Of a DNA stretch of 64,000 nucleotides, positions 1-11,842 are shown piece after piece. The stretch's first letter is position 1, and the number at the start of each line of letters is the position of its first letter. The notes beneath the pieces were generated by a model, which was not told the origin of the DNA, made no database searches, and saw nothing but the letters and a program-made list of their open reading frames with translations. A program made the position numbers and the translations under genes. The DNA is from Phytobacter ursingii (lineage in GTDB: Bacteria > Pseudomonadota > Gammaproteobacteria > Enterobacterales > Enterobacteriaceae). The stretch is taken from assembly GCA_901456055.1 (NCBI GenBank), contig CABDWT010000002.1, positions 372,001 through 436,000 on the forward strand, given 5' to 3'.

Positions 1-798
1 GCTGTCGATGCGGTCAAGTATACCACCGTGACCAGGGATTAGATGACCACTGTCTTTGATACCGGCTTCACGCTTAAACATGCTTTCCGTCAGATCGCCC
101 AGCACCGAGGCCAGCGCAGCGATCACAGAACAGAGTAATAATGTCGATGGCGAAACATCCAGATTTGCCCACGCACTATAGCCCCAGGAAATAATTCCTG
201 CGGTAAACAATCCGCCAATAAAGCCCTGCCAGGTTTTTCCCGGTGACACCTTCGGCGCCAGCTTATGTTTGCCAAACAGTTTGCCAAACATGTACGCACC
301 AGAATCAGCGCCCCATACCAGGATCATGATATACAGCAGCCAAAGCGCTCCGCTGTAGTGATTATCAGCATAATGCCATGACCGTAGCGCCAGCATACCC
401 CAGAAAAAAGGAATAATTGTGAGAACGCCGAAAATCAACCGTATGGGTTTCGAATTACGCCAAATCGCTGCAGATGCAGGGTAACCCAGCACCAGCACCA
501 GAGCGATAATCCACCAGACAAGTGAAGCCCAAAGCGAAACCTCAACCACTGGCTGATGAATATTGTGATGGTACTCCGGCAGCATAAACAACATCAGCGC
601 CAGCACCAGACCACATAATACTGCCAGCCAGACACGCTGTGTCCGTGACGTAAAACCGCTCAGTTGTCCCCACTCCCATGCTGCAAGCATGCAAACGGCA
701 AGCGTAACAATCGCAAAACCCACGGGCGGCAATAAGAACAATGCAGCAATGACAATGGGTATTAATACAAACGCAGAAATCAGGCGATACTTCAGCAA
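1..798 (-). CDS. cdsA: Phosphatidate cytidylyltransferase (CDP-diglyceride synthase), 3' end off the window
   Basis: Makes CDP-diacylglycerol from phosphatidic acid and CTP, the branch point for all bacterial phospholipids, in the inner membrane. The reading frame starts at TTG (796-798), preceded by a GGGGGT ribosome site, and encodes an N-terminus beginning LKYRLISAF like E. coli CdsA. It stays open to base 1, giving 266 codons. The last residues, HGGILDRIDS, belong to the CdsA signature (S-x-[LIVMF]-K-R-x4-K-D-x-[GSA]-x2-[LIF]-[PG]-x-H-G-G-[LIVMF]-x-D-R), so about 19 residues are missing. Many hydrophobic segments are present. The gene follows uppS by 12 bp, presumably in one transcript with rseP and bamA beyond the edge (inference from the conserved gene order). 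Confidence 0.95.
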   Translation of the reverse strand, partial: MLKYRLISAFVLIPIVIAALFLLPPVGFAIVTLAVCMLAAWEWGQLSGFTSRTQRVWLAVLCGLVLALMLFMLPEYHHNIHQPVVEVSLWASLVWWIIALVLVLGYPASAAIWRNSKPIRLIFGVLTIIPFFWGMLALRSWHYADNHYSGALWLLYIMILVWGADSGAYMFGKLFGKHKLAPKVSPGKTWQGFIGGLFTAGIISWGYSAWANLDVSPSTLLLCSVIAALASVLGDLTESMFKREAGIKDSGHLIPGHGGILDRIDS

Positions 799-810
799 AA
801 GCTACCCCCA

Positions 811-1569
811 TCAGGCTTTGTCGCCACCTGGCTCGGTGCCGCCGAAACGACGCTCTCGATTGGCAAAGGCATGCAGCGCACCTTCAAAGTCTTGTTCATC
901 AAAATCGGGCCAAAGAACATCCGTAAAGTAAAGTTCGGCATAGGCTATTTGCCAAAGTAAAAAGTTACTTATGCGATGTTCCCCACCCGTCCTAATCACT
1001 AAATCTACAGGTGCCAGTTCATGCATACAGATTTGCTGACTCAGCAAATCTTCATCAATCTGATCAGGACGTAATACCCCTTCCTGAACCTGAACGGCCA
1101 ATTGCCGTACTCCCTGTACGATATCCCAGCGTCCACCATAATTCGCCGCGATATTTAGCGTCAGCCCTGTATTCTGGGCAGTCAACGCTTCCGCTTTACG
1201 AATACGCTCCTGCAGACGCGCGTTGAAACGGCTGGTGTCACCAATAATGCGCAAACGCACATTATGTCGGTGCAGGCTTTTCACTTCACTGTCCAACGCC
1301 CAGACAAATAATTCCATTAGCGCACTGACTTCCTGGGCTGGACGATTCCAGTTCTCACTACTGAACGCGTAAAGCGTTAACGCATCAATCCCGCTGTTGG
1401 CAGCAAAAGAAACGGCCCGGCGAACTGATTTCGCACCAGCTCTGTGTCCAAATGCCCGTATCTTTCCTTGTCTTTTCGCCCAGCGACCATTGCCGTCCAT
1501 AATGATTGCTACATGGCGGCAGCCATGCGCTGGCAAATTTTCGCTCATTGGTTGATTCGCAGACAACAT
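811..1569 (-). CDS. uppS: Undecaprenyl diphosphate synthase
   Basis: Cis-prenyltransferase that adds eight isopentenyl units to farnesyl diphosphate, giving the C55 lipid carrier for peptidoglycan and O-antigen. The 252-residue product has the family's phosphate-binding motif [13 protein letters not shown], with catalytic Asp25, then the HRAG segment and the C-terminal [21 protein letters not shown] region that holds the second metal/IPP site. Length matches E. coli (253). It lies between dxr (upstream) and cdsA (12 bp downstream). A terminator hairpin in the dxr-uppS gap suggests that it also has its own promoter. Confidence 0.97.
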   Translation of the reverse strand: MLSANQPMSENLPAHGCRHVAIIMDGNGRWAKRQGKIRAFGHRAGAKSVRRAVSFAANSGIDALTLYAFSSENWNRPAQEVSALMELFVWALDSEVKSLHRHNVRLRIIGDTSRFNARLQERIRKAEALTAQNTGLTLNIAANYGGRWDIVQGVRQLAVQVQEGVLRPDQIDEDLLSQQICMHELAPVDLVIRTGGEHRISNFLLWQIAYAELYFTDVLWPDFDEQDFEGALHAFANRERRFGGTEPGGDKA

Positions 1570-1628
1570 AACGCGTTTTAGTCCCTGAAAAGGATTTAGC
1601 GGTACTCAGGAATACAAAAGCCTTTACG

Positions 1629-1653
1629 CAAAAAAGCCGTGTCAACCACGGCT
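1629..1653 (-). terminator. Rho-independent terminator after dxr
   Basis: On the minus strand a GC-rich stem AGCCGTG/CACGGCT with a 5-nt loop is followed by six T. It lies 100 bp past the dxr stop and 60 bp before uppS. Confidence 0.85.
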
Positions 1654-1752
1654 TCCCCTGACAGCCCGGCATTAAACAGGCTGATGGATGGCGCAGACTA
1701 TATCACCGAAGCCCAACGCTAACAAATAGCATGACTATTAGTGGCTGGATTA

Positions 1753-2952
1753 TCACCAGCTTGCGAAGCGCGTCACTTGTTTTTGCGCGACATCACGTGC
1801 AAGCCGATCCACAGCCAATACATCATCAATACTTTGTGGTTCGCTTAATACCATCTGTTCCAGAACAGACAGATTCAGCGCAGCAATATCCGTAAAACGG
1901 ATAGCGGAATCCAGAAATGCCGACACCGTTACCTCATTCGCCGCATTCAGCGCCGTGGTCGCTGCCTGCCCCTGCGCAAACGCATCTATCGCCAGTTTGA
2001 GGCAAGGGTAGCGGTCATAATCAGGTGCGGCAAAGCTCAACGCACTCAGTTTACAAAAATCGAGGGCATTGGCACCGGAGGGCACACGTTCAGGCCAGGC
2101 CATAGTATGTGCAATCGGTGTACGCATATCCGGTTCACCAAGCTGCGCTAAAACACTGCCGTCCTGATAACGCACCATGGAGTGGATCACCGATTGCGGG
2201 TGAATAAGCACTTCCATCTGGCGGGCGGAAGCGTTGAATAACCAGCGCGCTTCAATGTATTCCAGACCTTTATTCATCATGGTGGCGGAATCAACGGAGA
2301 TCTTTCTCCCCATCGACCAGTTCGGATGACGACATGCCTGATCCGGCGTCATTGAGGCCAGCTCGGACATGGGCGTTTCACGGAACGGGCCACCAGACCC
2401 GGTAAGCAGAATAGACGAAACGCCATTCTGCTCTAAATCAGCGTACCCCAGGTTTTGTTGGATTGTTTCCGGTAAACTCTGAAAAATAGCGTTATGTTCG
2501 CTATCCACCGGGAGGAGCTGCGCACCGCTCTCTTTTACCGCGTCCATAAAAAGACGTCCGCAGGTAACCAGCGACTCTTTATTGGCAAGCAGCACGGTTT
2601 TACCTGCGCGAATGGCCGCAAGCGTAGGCACAAGGCCGGCAGCGCCAACAATCGCCGCCATCACCTGGTCGACATCATCGAGCGCAGCCATCTCACAGGC
2701 CGCCTGTTGACCACTCATGACCTGCGTCGGACAGCCCTGTTGTTGCAACTCAGCTTTTAGCTGACGCGCACTGGCTTCATCATCCATCACCGCAAAACGC
2801 GGGGTGAATTCCAGACATTGTTCCACCATACGGGTAACATTTTTACCCGCAACCAGGGCAGTAATGGAAAAGCGATCGGGATTGTGGCGAACCACATCGA
2901 GCGTGCTGCAACCAATAGAACCTGTTGAGCCCAGAAGGGTTAAATGCTTCAT
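1753..2952 (-). CDS. dxr: 1-deoxy-D-xylulose 5-phosphate reductoisomerase
   Basis: Second step of the non-mevalonate (MEP) isoprenoid pathway: converts DXP to 2-C-methyl-D-erythritol 4-phosphate with NADPH. It is the target of fosmidomycin. The 399-residue product (E. coli 398) starts with the NADPH loop GSTGSIG (residues 8-14). It has the metal ligands Asp150 and Glu152 in [11 protein letters not shown], and the flexible active-site loop [21 protein letters not shown]. It feeds substrate ultimately used by uppS, the next gene. Confidence 0.97.
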   Translation of the reverse strand: MKHLTLLGSTGSIGCSTLDVVRHNPDRFSITALVAGKNVTRMVEQCLEFTPRFAVMDDEASARQLKAELQQQGCPTQVMSGQQAACEMAALDDVDQVMAAIVGAAGLVPTLAAIRAGKTVLLANKESLVTCGRLFMDAVKESGAQLLPVDSEHNAIFQSLPETIQQNLGYADLEQNGVSSILLTGSGGPFRETPMSELASMTPDQACRHPNWSMGRKISVDSATMMNKGLEYIEARWLFNASARQMEVLIHPQSVIHSMVRYQDGSVLAQLGEPDMRTPIAHTMAWPERVPSGANALDFCKLSALSFAAPDYDRYPCLKLAIDAFAQGQAATTALNAANEVTVSAFLDSAIRFTDIAALNLSVLEQMVLSEPQSIDDVLAVDRLARDVAQKQVTRFASW

Positions 2953-2985
2953 GAAACGCTCACAATATTGTGCAGATTAAAAGCA

Positions 2986-3033
2986 AAACGCCGCCAGCAA
3001 AGCCCCCGTGGCGGCTCTCTGTACGGCGTTTTT
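2986..3033 (-). terminator. Nested hairpin terminator after frr
   Basis: On the minus strand an outer AAACGCCG/CGGCGTTT stem encloses an inner GCCGCCA/TGGCGGC stem and ends in a T-rich run, just downstream of the frr stop at 3048. Confidence 0.75.
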
Positions 3034-3047
3034 CGTCGGTTTTTGAA

Positions 3048-3605
3048 TCAGAACTGCATCAGTTCTGCTTCTTTATCCGCCAGCGCCGCATCGACTTTTT
3101 TGATTGCAGCGTCAGTCAGTTTCTGCACGTCTTCCTGAGAACGACGGTCATCATCTTCACTGATTTCTTTATCTTTCAGCAGCGCTTTTACTTTGTCGTT
3201 CGCGTCACGGCGTACGTTACGAACGGCCACGCGTGCTTGTTCAGCTTCGCCACGAACAATTTTGGTCAGGTCTTTACGACGTTCTTCGGTCAGCGGCGGC
3301 AGCGGAACGCGAATGTCGGTTCCTGCAGAGCTAGGGTTCAGACCGAGGTCAGACGCCATAATGGCTTTCTCAACGGCCGGGCCCATGGAACGATCGAACA
3401 CGTTGATCTTCAGCGTACGGGAGTCTTCTACCGTTACGTTCGCCAGCTGGCGCAGCGGCGTCGGAGTACCGTAATACTCAACGACGATACCATCCAGAAG
3501 GCTCGGAGAAGCACGGCCTGTGCGCACTTTGCTGATTTGGGTTTTGAACGATTCTACGCATTTTTCCATGCGCACTTCAGCATCTTTTCTGATATCGCTA
3601 ATCAC
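3048..3605 (-). CDS. frr: Ribosome recycling factor
   Basis: Together with EF-G splits the post-termination ribosome so that subunits can be reused. The 185-residue product is the same length as in E. coli and highly conserved (start [16 protein letters not shown]; central [20 protein letters not shown]-terminal long helices). It forms the translation cluster rpsB-tsf-pyrH-frr read right to left, with about 150 bp between pyrH and frr. Confidence 0.98.
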   Translation of the reverse strand: MISDIRKDAEVRMEKCVESFKTQISKVRTGRASPSLLDGIVVEYYGTPTPLRQLANVTVEDSRTLKINVFDRSMGPAVEKAIMASDLGLNPSSAGTDIRVPLPPLTEERRKDLTKIVRGEAEQARVAVRNVRRDANDKVKALLKDKEISEDDDRRSQEDVQKLTDAAIKKVDAALADKEAELMQF

Positions 3606-3757
3606 GTTACGAATCCTTGAAATCTTGTCTCAGGCAAACCATACGCCACTTGAGTGGTTAGTATAGTCTCGTTCAGTACAAGGCACCGTGAAGATGCCTG
3701 ACAGAACTGCTAAATAAATTAAGGCGGAATCTTACCCTTATTTGTTGCTTACGGGAA

Positions 3758-4483
3758 TTATTCCGTAATCAAAGTGCCTTCATTTTCACCCATTACCACA
3801 CGACGCAACGCACCCGGCTTGTTCATGTTGAAAACACGGATAGGTAATTTATGGTCGCGGGCCAGAGTAAAGGCAGCAAGATCCATGACTTTCAGTTCTT
3901 TATCAAGAACCTCGGTATAACTGAGTTGGTCGTACATGGTCGCAGCCGGATCTTTTGCCGGATCGGCAGTAAACACGCCATCCACCTTGGTGGCTTTCAG
4001 TACGACATCCGCTTCGATCTCAATGCCACGCAGGCAGGCGGCAGAATCTGTCGTAAAGAACGGGTTACCCGTACCGGCACTAAAGATCACAACACGATTG
4101 TTACGCAGCAGACTGATTGCCTCAGCCCAGCTGTAGTTGTCACACACACCGTTCAGCGGAAATGCGGACATCAGGCGGGCATTCACATAGGCGCGATGCA
4201 GCGCGTCGCGCATTGCCAGGCCATTCATGACCGTAGCCAGCATGCCCATGTGGTCACCCACCACGCGGTTCATACCCGCTTTCGCCAGGCCAGCCCCACG
4301 GAACAAGTTACCGCCACCAATTACCACCCCAACCTGAACACCCAGTTCAACCAGTTCTTTGATTTCTTGCGCCATGCGGTCAAGGATGCTTGCATCAATA
4401 CCGAAACCTTCGGAACCCTGCAGGGCTTCGCCGCTCAGCTTAAGCAGAATGCGTTTATAGACGGGTTTTGCATTGGTAGCCAT
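3758..4483 (-). CDS. pyrH: Uridylate kinase (UMP kinase)
   Basis: Phosphorylates UMP to UDP, the first committed step to UTP and CTP. The 241-residue product belongs to the amino-acid-kinase fold family, not the eukaryotic UMP kinase family. It shows [12 protein letters not shown] at the ATP site, GGGNLFRG (nucleotide binding) and the substrate/regulatory segment [14 protein letters not shown]. Length equals E. coli. It is a hexamer, activated by GTP and inhibited by UTP in the family. Confidence 0.98.
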   Translation of the reverse strand: MATNAKPVYKRILLKLSGEALQGSEGFGIDASILDRMAQEIKELVELGVQVGVVIGGGNLFRGAGLAKAGMNRVVGDHMGMLATVMNGLAMRDALHRAYVNARLMSAFPLNGVCDNYSWAEAISLLRNNRVVIFSAGTGNPFFTTDSAACLRGIEIEADVVLKATKVDGVFTADPAKDPAATMYDQLSYTEVLDKELKVMDLAAFTLARDHKLPIRVFNMNKPGALRRVVMGENEGTLITE

Positions 4484-4592
4484 GTTTCTTTCCTGAGACT
4501 GTCAACAATTAGACGGGTTTAAATCCGGCGATATGATACGTCGCCTGTCAGCGCAAACACTATAGCGATTGGCTGATTTTACTCTGACGGGA

Positions 4593-4621
4593 ACAAAAAG
4601 AAGCCGCCCTCAGGCGGCTGC
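4593..4621 (-). terminator. Terminator after tsf
   Basis: Minus-strand stem AGCCGCC/GGCGGCT with a CTGA-type loop is followed by CTTTTTG, directly after the tsf stop at 4630. Confidence 0.85.
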
Positions 4622-4629
4622 TTTAATCA

Positions 4630-5481
4630 TTATGACTGCTTGGACATGGCAGCAACTTCTGCTGCGAAGTCAGTCTCAACTTTCTCGATACCTTCGCCCA
4701 CTTCGAAGCGGATGAAGTTCGTTACATCAGCGCCCTGCTCTTTCAGCAGCTGGCCAACGGTTTTGCTCGGATCCATAACGAAAGGCTGACCAGTCAAAGA
4801 AACTTCGCCGGTGAATTTCTTCATGCGGCCTTCAACCATTTTCTCAGCGATTTCTTTCGGTTTGCCAGACTGCATGGCGATGTCCAACTGAACCTGGTAC
4901 TCTTTTTCTACCACTTCAGCAGACACGTCTTCCGGTTTAACGAATTCTGGCTTGCTTGCAGCGATGTGCATCGCCAGCTGTTTAACCAGCTCTTCGTCTG
5001 CGCCTTTAGCCGCAACCAGAACACCGATACGCGCACCGTGCAGGTAAGAACCCAGCACTTCGCCTTCCAGAGAAGCAACACGACGGATGTTGATGTTCTC
5101 ACCGATTTTAGCAACCAGCGCTACACGTTCTTCTTCGAACTGTGCTTTCAGAACTTCAACGTCAGTGATTTTGCCGGCAACCGCTGCGTCCAGAACTTTG
5201 TTAGCAAATGCCTGGAAACCACCGTCTTTCGCAACGAAGTCAGTCTGGCAGTTAACTTCCAGAATGATACCGTAGGTGCCGTCGATCTTGGTGATGATCA
5301 CGCCGTCAGCAGCAACGTTGCCTGCTTTTTTCGCGGCTTTGATAGCACCAGATTTACGCATGTTTTCGATTGCCAGCTCGATGTCGCCGTGAGCTTCAGT
5401 CAGTGCTTTTTTGCAATCCATCATGCCTGCGCCAGTACGTTCACGCAGCTCTTTTACCAGGGATGCGGTAATTTCAGCCAT
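4630..5481 (-). CDS. tsf: Elongation factor Ts
   Basis: Guanine nucleotide exchange factor for EF-Tu. The 283-residue product starts [21 protein letters not shown] and carries the TDFVAKD motif, whose Asp-Phe pair inserts into EF-Tu to displace Mg-GDP. The same length as in E. coli. It is cotranscribed with rpsB through an attenuator in the 139-bp gap. Confidence 0.98.
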   Translation of the reverse strand: MAEITASLVKELRERTGAGMMDCKKALTEAHGDIELAIENMRKSGAIKAAKKAGNVAADGVIITKIDGTYGIILEVNCQTDFVAKDGGFQAFANKVLDAAVAGKITDVEVLKAQFEEERVALVAKIGENINIRRVASLEGEVLGSYLHGARIGVLVAAKGADEELVKQLAMHIAASKPEFVKPEDVSAEVVEKEYQVQLDIAMQSGKPKEIAEKMVEGRMKKFTGEVSLTGQPFVMDPSKTVGQLLKEQGADVTNFIRFEVGEGIEKVETDFAAEVAAMSKQS

Positions 5482-5541
5482 TCTTTAATCCTCGGGAGAA
5501 TTTGACCTGCCCGGCTCGCAGAACCGCACAGATATGAAAGT

Positions 5542-5567
5542 AAAAAAGGGGCCTGAGACAGGCCCCC
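5542..5567 (-). terminator. rpsB-tsf intercistronic attenuator
   Basis: On the minus strand a GGGGCCTG/CAGGCCCC stem is followed by six T. Its position between rpsB and tsf matches the partial terminator known in E. coli, which sets the S2 to EF-Ts ratio (established for E. coli; inferred here). Confidence 0.85.
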
Positions 5568-5620
5568 TAACCAAACTTGTAACTACCTGGTTAATAAGGG
5601 CTCTTAAAGAGCAAGCCTTA

Positions 5621-6534
<914 letters not shown>

Positions 6535-6723
6535 TAATTGTTGGCGCTACGCGCGGCGCTGAACGATGAATTTCCTGTTACAGCGAAGCATCTCAGTACA
6601 CGTGCGGTGCGAAAGACGAAGTTCAGAATGATTCTCAATTTGGCACAGTACTCGTCAGACTGTTACCATTGACAGCACTTAGACTAGTATTGTCGAAAAA
6701 TTCGACGCTGATGGACAGAATTC

Positions 6724-7515
6724 ATGGCTATCTCAATAAAGACTCCAGAAGAAATTGAAAAAATGCGCATTGCCGGCCGCCTCGCCGCCGAAGTGCTGGA
6801 AATGATCGAACCTTACATTAAGCCCGGCGTCAGCACTGGCGAGCTGGATCGTATCTGTAATGATTATATCGTTAACGAGCAGCATGCCATTTCCGCCTGC
6901 CTTGGCTATCACGGTTTCCCGAAATCCGTTTGCATCTCTATTAATGAAGTGGTCTGCCACGGTATTCCGGACGACGAAAAACTGCTGAAAGATGGCGATA
7001 TCGTCAACATCGACGTGACAGTAATTAAAGATGAGTACCATGGCGACACGTCGAAAATGTTTATCGTCGGTAAACCCACCATTCTGGGCGAGCGTCTATG
7101 TCGTATCACCCAGGAGAGCCTCTACCTGGCGCTGAAAATGGTGAAACCGGGTATTCGTCTGCGCACCCTCGGCGCGGCAATTCAGAAGTTCGTGGAAGCA
7201 GAAGGCTTCTCTGTGGTACGTGAATATTGTGGCCACGGTATTGGTCGCGTTTTCCATGAAGAGCCGCAGGTGCTGCACTACGATGCGGACGACGGCGGCG
7301 TGGTGCTGCAAAAAGGGATGACCTTTACCATCGAGCCAATGGTAAATGCGGGTGATTACCGTATCCGCACCATGAAAGACGGTTGGACGGTGAAAACCAA
7401 AGACCGCAGCCTCTCGGCGCAGTATGAGCATACGATTGTGGTTACCGACACAGGGTGCGAGATTCTGACCCTGCGCAAAGATGACACTATCGACGCAGTG
7501 TTAACCGCCGCGTAA
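6724..7515 (+). CDS. map: Methionine aminopeptidase type I
   Basis: Removes the initiator methionine from new proteins. The 263-residue product has all five dinuclear metal ligands at the family positions: Asp97, Asp108, His171, Glu204 and Glu235. The substrate-gating His lies in CLGYHGFP. It is divergent from rpsB; the 377 bp between them hold the rpsB leader and both promoters. Confidence 0.98.
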   Translation: MAISIKTPEEIEKMRIAGRLAAEVLEMIEPYIKPGVSTGELDRICNDYIVNEQHAISACLGYHGFPKSVCISINEVVCHGIPDDEKLLKDGDIVNIDVTVIKDEYHGDTSKMFIVGKPTILGERLCRITQESLYLALKMVKPGIRLRTLGAAIQKFVEAEGFSVVREYCGHGIGRVFHEEPQVLHYDADDGGVVLQKGMTFTIEPMVNAGDYRIRTMKDGWTVKTKDRSLSAQYEHTIVVTDTGCEILTLRKDDTIDAVLTAA

Positions 7516-7521
7516 GAGTAT

Positions 7522-7552
7522 TGAACGGTCCGCGCTGCGGGCCGTTGTTTTC
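7522..7552 (+). terminator. Terminator after map
   Basis: Stem AACGGtCCGC/GCGGgCCGTT with a GCT loop, followed by GTTTTC, 7 bp after the map stop. Confidence 0.75.
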
Positions 7553-7699
7553 TCCCCTCAGCCCCGCTTCGCGTCATATATATAAACGACTTTTCATTTC
7601 TCGTTATCTCTTCTAATTTGTCGCATATGTCTTCGCATCCCGAACGCTGTCTGCTTCGGTTATGTCGCGTCCTGCCTTCAACTTATGGGTGGCCTGTTA

Positions 7700-10375
7700 A
7701 TGAGCAATACATTTTCTGAACAATTCATCAGTACGGTGAAACCCACCCTTCCGGGTCAACCGGACTATCCGGGAAACTGGTCGCAGGACGAACTGAATTG
7801 CGCCACCATCAAGGCGCATATCGATACTTTTCAGCAATGGCTGGGGCATGTTTTTGACGCCGGCCTTTCTGCCGAACAACTGATAGAAGCGCGCACAGAG
7901 TTTATCGATCAACTTCTGCAACGCCTGTGGCTGGAGTATGGTTTTGGCGACATCAGCGATACCGCGCTGGTGGCCGTGGGGGGCTACGGTCGCGGCGAGT
8001 TGCACCCGCTGTCGGATATCGATCTTCTCATTTTGAGCCGCACGAAATTGCCGGACGAACAGGCGCAGAAAATCGGCGAACTGCTCACGCTCTTATGGGA
8101 CGTTAAACTGGAAGTCGGCCACAGCGTACGTACGCTAAGCGAGTGTCTACAGGAAGGACTTTCCGATTTAACGGTCGCCACTAACCTGATTGAATCACGC
8201 TTGTTAATTGGCGATGTCGCCCTGTTTCTTGAACTGCAAAAGCATATTTTCAGTGAAGATTTCTGGCCGTCAGAAAAATTCTTCCCGGCCAAAGTGGCGG
8301 AACAAAATGAGCGTCACCAGCGTTATCATGGCACCAGTTACAATCTGGAGCCTGATATCAAAAGCAGCCCTGGCGGCCTGCGCGATATCCACACCCTGCA
8401 ATGGGTCGCACGTCGCCACTTTGGCGCAACCTCACTGGATGAAATGGTCGGGTTTGGCTTTTTAACCGAAGCCGAACGCAACGAGCTTAATGAATGTTTG
8501 CACCTGCTCTGGCGTATCCGCTTCGCCCTACACCTTGAACTCAACCGCTATGACAACCGTCTGCTGTTTGACCGCCAGCTCAGCGTCGCCCAACGCCTGA
8601 ATTACGTCGGTGAGGGGAACCAACCGGTCGAACATATGATGAAGGATTTCTTTCGCGTCACTCGTCGCGTAACCGAACTGAATCATATGCTGTTGCAGCT
8701 GTTCGATGAGGCCATTCTGGCGCTCACCGCCGACGAAAAGCCGCGGCCGATTGATGACGAATTTCAGCTCCGCGGCACGCTGATTGACCTGCGCGATGAT
8801 AATCTGTTTATCCGCGAGCCGCAGGCTATCTTGCGTATGTTCTATATGATGGTGCGTAACAGCAGTATTACCGGTATCTATTCCACCACCTTGCGACATC
8901 TACGCCATGCAAGACGCCACCTGATACAGCCGCTGTGCTATATCCCCGAGGCACGGTCAATTTTTCTCAGCATGCTCCGCCATCCCGGCGCCGTGAAGCG
9001 CGGCCTGCTGCCGATGCACCGCCATAGCGTTTTGTGGGCCTACATGCCGCAGTGGTCGCACATTGTCGGGCAGATGCAATTCGACCTGTTCCATGCCTAT
9101 ACCGTGGATGAGCACACCATCCGGGTGATGCTGAAACTGGAAAGTTTCGCAGATGAAGAGACACGTCAGCGTCATCCGCTCTGCGTAGAATTGTGGCCTC
9201 GTCTGACGCATCCCGAACTTATCCTGATCGCTGCACTGTTCCACGATATCGCCAAAGGTCGCGGAGGCGACCACTCGGTACTCGGTGCGCAGGATGTGCT
9301 GAAATTTGCCGAATTACACGGTCTTAACTCCCGGGAAACGCAATTGGTTGCCTGGCTGGTACGCCATCACTTGCTGATGTCCGTCACCGCTCAGCGGCGC
9401 GATATCCAGGACCCGGAGGTTATCAAACAGTTCGCCGAAGAAGTGCAGACAGAAAACCGTCTGCGTTTCCTGGTGTGCCTGACCGTGGCAGATATTTGCG
9501 CTACCAATGAAACCTTGTGGAATAGCTGGAAGCAGAGCCTGCTGCGTGAACTCTATTTCGCCACAGAAAAACAGCTGCGCCGGGGCATGCAAAACACGCC
9601 TGATATGCGCGAACGCGTGCGCCACCATCAACTTCAGGCGCTGGCGCTACTGCGTATGGACAATATAGATGAAGAGCAACTGCACCAGATTTGGGGACGT
9701 TGTCGCGCGAACTACTTCGTCCGCCACAGTCCAAACCAGCTTGCCTGGCACGCGCGGCATCTCTTGCAACATGATCTGAGTAAGCCGTTGATCCTGCTCA
9801 GCCCGCAGGCCACGCGCGGCGGTACCGAGATTTTTATCTGGAGCCCGGACAGGCCTTATTTGTTTGCCGCCGTCTGCGCCGAACTGGACCGGCGTAACCT
9901 GAGCGTACACGACGCACAGATTTTCACGACCCGTGATGGCATGGCGATGGATACGTTTATCGTGCTGGAGCCAGACGGTAGCCCACTGTCGCCGGATCGT
10001 CATGACGCAATCGGCTTTGGCCTGGAACAGGCGATTACACAGCACAGCTGGCAGGCACCTCAGCCGCGTCGCCAACCGGCTAAGTTGCGCCATTTTACCG
10101 TCGATACAGAAGTGAATTTTCTGCCGACGCATACCGACCGAAAAAGTTTCCTGGAGCTTATCGCGCTGGACCAACCTGGGTTGCTGGCCCGCGTGGGCAA
10201 GGTGTTTGCCGACCTAGGCATTTCGCTCCATGGAGCGAGAATTACGACAATTGGTGAGCGAGTAGAAGATTTATTTATAATCGCGACTGCCGACCGGCGT
10301 GGCCTTAATAATGAGCTGCAAAAGGAGGTACAACAACGGTTGACAGAGGCCCTCAATCCAAACGATAAAGGGTGA
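7700..10375 (+). CDS. glnD: PII uridylyltransferase / uridylyl-removing enzyme
   Basis: Senses glutamine and (de)uridylylates PII proteins GlnB and GlnK, controlling nitrogen assimilation. The 891-residue product (E. coli 890) starts at ATG 7700 (MSNTFSEQF). An in-frame start 15 bp earlier lacks support from homologs. Domains in order: nucleotidyltransferase ([17 protein letters not shown], two metal-binding Asp), a helical linker, the HD hydrolase ([13 protein letters not shown]), and two C-terminal ACT domains (from [23 protein letters not shown] and [21 protein letters not shown]) that bind glutamine. dapD follows at 30 bp. Confidence 0.97.
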   Translation: MSNTFSEQFISTVKPTLPGQPDYPGNWSQDELNCATIKAHIDTFQQWLGHVFDAGLSAEQLIEARTEFIDQLLQRLWLEYGFGDISDTALVAVGGYGRGELHPLSDIDLLILSRTKLPDEQAQKIGELLTLLWDVKLEVGHSVRTLSECLQEGLSDLTVATNLIESRLLIGDVALFLELQKHIFSEDFWPSEKFFPAKVAEQNERHQRYHGTSYNLEPDIKSSPGGLRDIHTLQWVARRHFGATSLDEMVGFGFLTEAERNELNECLHLLWRIRFALHLELNRYDNRLLFDRQLSVAQRLNYVGEGNQPVEHMMKDFFRVTRRVTELNHMLLQLFDEAILALTADEKPRPIDDEFQLRGTLIDLRDDNLFIREPQAILRMFYMMVRNSSITGIYSTTLRHLRHARRHLIQPLCYIPEARSIFLSMLRHPGAVKRGLLPMHRHSVLWAYMPQWSHIVGQMQFDLFHAYTVDEHTIRVMLKLESFADEETRQRHPLCVELWPRLTHPELILIAALFHDIAKGRGGDHSVLGAQDVLKFAELHGLNSRETQLVAWLVRHHLLMSVTAQRRDIQDPEVIKQFAEEVQTENRLRFLVCLTVADICATNETLWNSWKQSLLRELYFATEKQLRRGMQNTPDMRERVRHHQLQALALLRMDNIDEEQLHQIWGRCRANYFVRHSPNQLAWHARHLLQHDLSKPLILLSPQATRGGTEIFIWSPDRPYLFAAVCAELDRRNLSVHDAQIFTTRDGMAMDTFIVLEPDGSPLSPDRHDAIGFGLEQAITQHSWQAPQPRRQPAKLRHFTVDTEVNFLPTHTDRKSFLELIALDQPGLLARVGKVFADLGISLHGARITTIGERVEDLFIIATADRRGLNNELQKEVQQRLTEALNPNDKG

Positions 10376-10405
10376 CGTGTTTTTTTATATGGAAAGAGTT
10401 TAACA

Positions 10406-11230
10406 ATGCAGCAGTTACAGAACGTTATTGAAGCCGCTTTCGAGCGTCGCGCAGAGATCACCCCGGCAAACGCAGATACCGTTACCCGTGAAGCGGTTAA
10501 CCAGGTTATTGCCCTGTTAGATTCCGGCGCGCTGCGCGTCGCAGAGAAAATTGATGGTCAGTGGGTCACTCACCAGTGGCTGAAGAAAGCCGTGCTGCTC
10601 TCTTTCCGCATTAACGATAATAAGGTTATCGAAGGTGCGGAAAGCCGCTACTTCGATAAGGTACCGATGAAATTCGCCGATTACGACGAAGCGCGTTTCC
10701 AGAAAGAAGGCTTCCGTGTCGTGCCGCCAGCGGCGGTGCGTCAGGGTGCATTCATCGCCCGTAATACCGTACTGATGCCGTCTTATGTGAATATCGGCGC
10801 TTACGTTGATGAAGGCACCATGGTCGATACATGGGCGACTGTCGGTTCATGTGCGCAGATCGGTAAAAACGTTCACCTGTCTGGCGGTGTCGGAATTGGT
10901 GGTGTTCTGGAGCCATTGCAGGCCAATCCGACCATTATTGAAGATAATTGCTTTATCGGCGCACGTTCCGAGGTTGTGGAAGGTGTTATTGTTGAAGAAG
11001 GTTCTGTGATCTCTATGGGCGTGTACATTGGACAAAGTACGCGTATTTATGACCGCGAAACGGGCGAAGTTCACTATGGCCGCGTACCAGCGGGCTCCGT
11101 TGTCGTTTCAGGCAACCTGCCGTCTAAAGACGGTAAATACAGCCTGTATTGCGCTGTCATCGTGAAAAAAGTCGATGCCAAAACGCGTGGTAAAGTCGGT
11201 ATCAACGAACTGCTGCGCACCATCGACTAA
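10406..11230 (+). CDS. dapD: Tetrahydrodipicolinate N-succinyltransferase
   Basis: Transfers succinyl from succinyl-CoA to tetrahydrodipicolinate in the lysine/diaminopimelate pathway, which feeds peptidoglycan. The 274-residue product has an N-terminal helical domain and a left-handed beta-helix of hexapeptide repeats (about 105-230, e.g. [20 protein letters not shown] and [16 protein letters not shown]). The same length as in E. coli. Confidence 0.98.
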   Translation: MQQLQNVIEAAFERRAEITPANADTVTREAVNQVIALLDSGALRVAEKIDGQWVTHQWLKKAVLLSFRINDNKVIEGAESRYFDKVPMKFADYDEARFQKEGFRVVPPAAVRQGAFIARNTVLMPSYVNIGAYVDEGTMVDTWATVGSCAQIGKNVHLSGGVGIGGVLEPLQANPTIIEDNCFIGARSEVVEGVIVEEGSVISMGVYIGQSTRIYDRETGEVHYGRVPAGSVVVSGNLPSKDGKYSLYCAVIVKKVDAKTRGKVGINELLRTID

Positions 11231-11235
11231 GTCGT

Positions 11236-11260
11236 ACCCTCTTCCAATTCGGGAGAGGGT
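11236..11260. repeat. GGGAGAGGG palindrome after dapD
   Basis: ACCCTCTTCC-AATTC-GGGAGAGGGT, a 10-bp stem with one wobble pair. It is a short, degenerate member of the REP-like family seen elsewhere in the window, and may double as the dapD terminator. Confidence 0.6.
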
Positions 11261-11351
11261 GACATATCCCGCCTTTTTTGCATTTCCAGGTGGCGAAAAT
11301 AGATTTTTTCGTTAATTATTCATAGGTTATGTTGAGCTTAAGGGTACCGCT

Positions 11352-11741
11352 ATGTACGATAATCTGAAAAGTTTAGGCATCACCAATCCTGATGAAATCG
11401 ATCGCTATAGCCTCCGTCAGGAAGCAAACAACGACATTCTGAAAATCTATTTCCACAAGGACAAAGGCGAGTTTTTTGCTAAGAGCGTTAAGTTTAAATA
11501 CCCTCGTCAGCGCAAAACTGTCGTCGCGGATGGCATCGGTCAGGGCTACAAAGAGGTGCAGGAGATCAGTCCAAACCTGCGCTACGTGATCGACGAGTTG
11601 GATCAAATCTGTCAGCGTGACCGTACAGATGTCGATCTGAAACGTAAGATCCTGGACGATCTCCGCCATCTGGAAAGCGTTGTCGCGAACAAGATCAGCG
11701 AAATTGAGTCCGATCTGGAAAAACTGACGCGCAATAAATAA
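11352..11741 (+). CDS. yaeH: UPF0325 family protein YaeH
   Basis: Conserved enterobacterial protein of unknown function, 129 residues (E. coli YaeH 128). No signal peptide, membrane segment or catalytic motif is visible. It is charged, starts [20 protein letters not shown], and ends in a probable coiled-coil helix ([21 protein letters not shown]). It has its own gap of 121 bp after dapD and is followed by a REP-like palindrome and a terminator. Confidence 0.92.
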   Translation: MYDNLKSLGITNPDEIDRYSLRQEANNDILKIYFHKDKGEFFAKSVKFKYPRQRKTVVADGIGQGYKEVQEISPNLRYVIDELDQICQRDRTDVDLKRKILDDLRHLESVVANKISEIESDLEKLTRNK

Positions 11742-11759
11742 TGAGGATGGGTGCAGTCT

Positions 11760-11796
11760 GATGCCCTCACCCCGCCCTCTCCCACGGGAGAGGGAG
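11760..11796. repeat. REP-like palindrome copy
   Basis: GATGCCCTCACCCCGCCCTC plus TCCCACGGGAGAGGGAG. The core CCCTCTCCC-AC-GGGAGAGGG stem matches the copies at 29.4, 47.2, 47.4, 47.5 and 52.3 kb. Confidence 0.8.
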
Positions 11797-11805
11797 AAAA
11801 CCTCA

Positions 11806-11842
11806 AAAACGGCAGCCCAACGGTTGCCGTTTTGTTTTTTAC
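11806..11842. terminator. Bidirectional terminator between yaeH and cdaR
   Basis: AAACGGCA/TGCCGTTT stem with flanking A-run on the left and T-run on the right, between convergent yaeH (plus) and cdaR (minus). Confidence 0.85.

Noticed and set aside
6661-6700. Strong-looking TTGACA (6669-6674) as a map -35 element
   Set aside because: No matching -10 at acceptable distance; TAGTAT at 6685 is too close. The map promoter is left unassigned.
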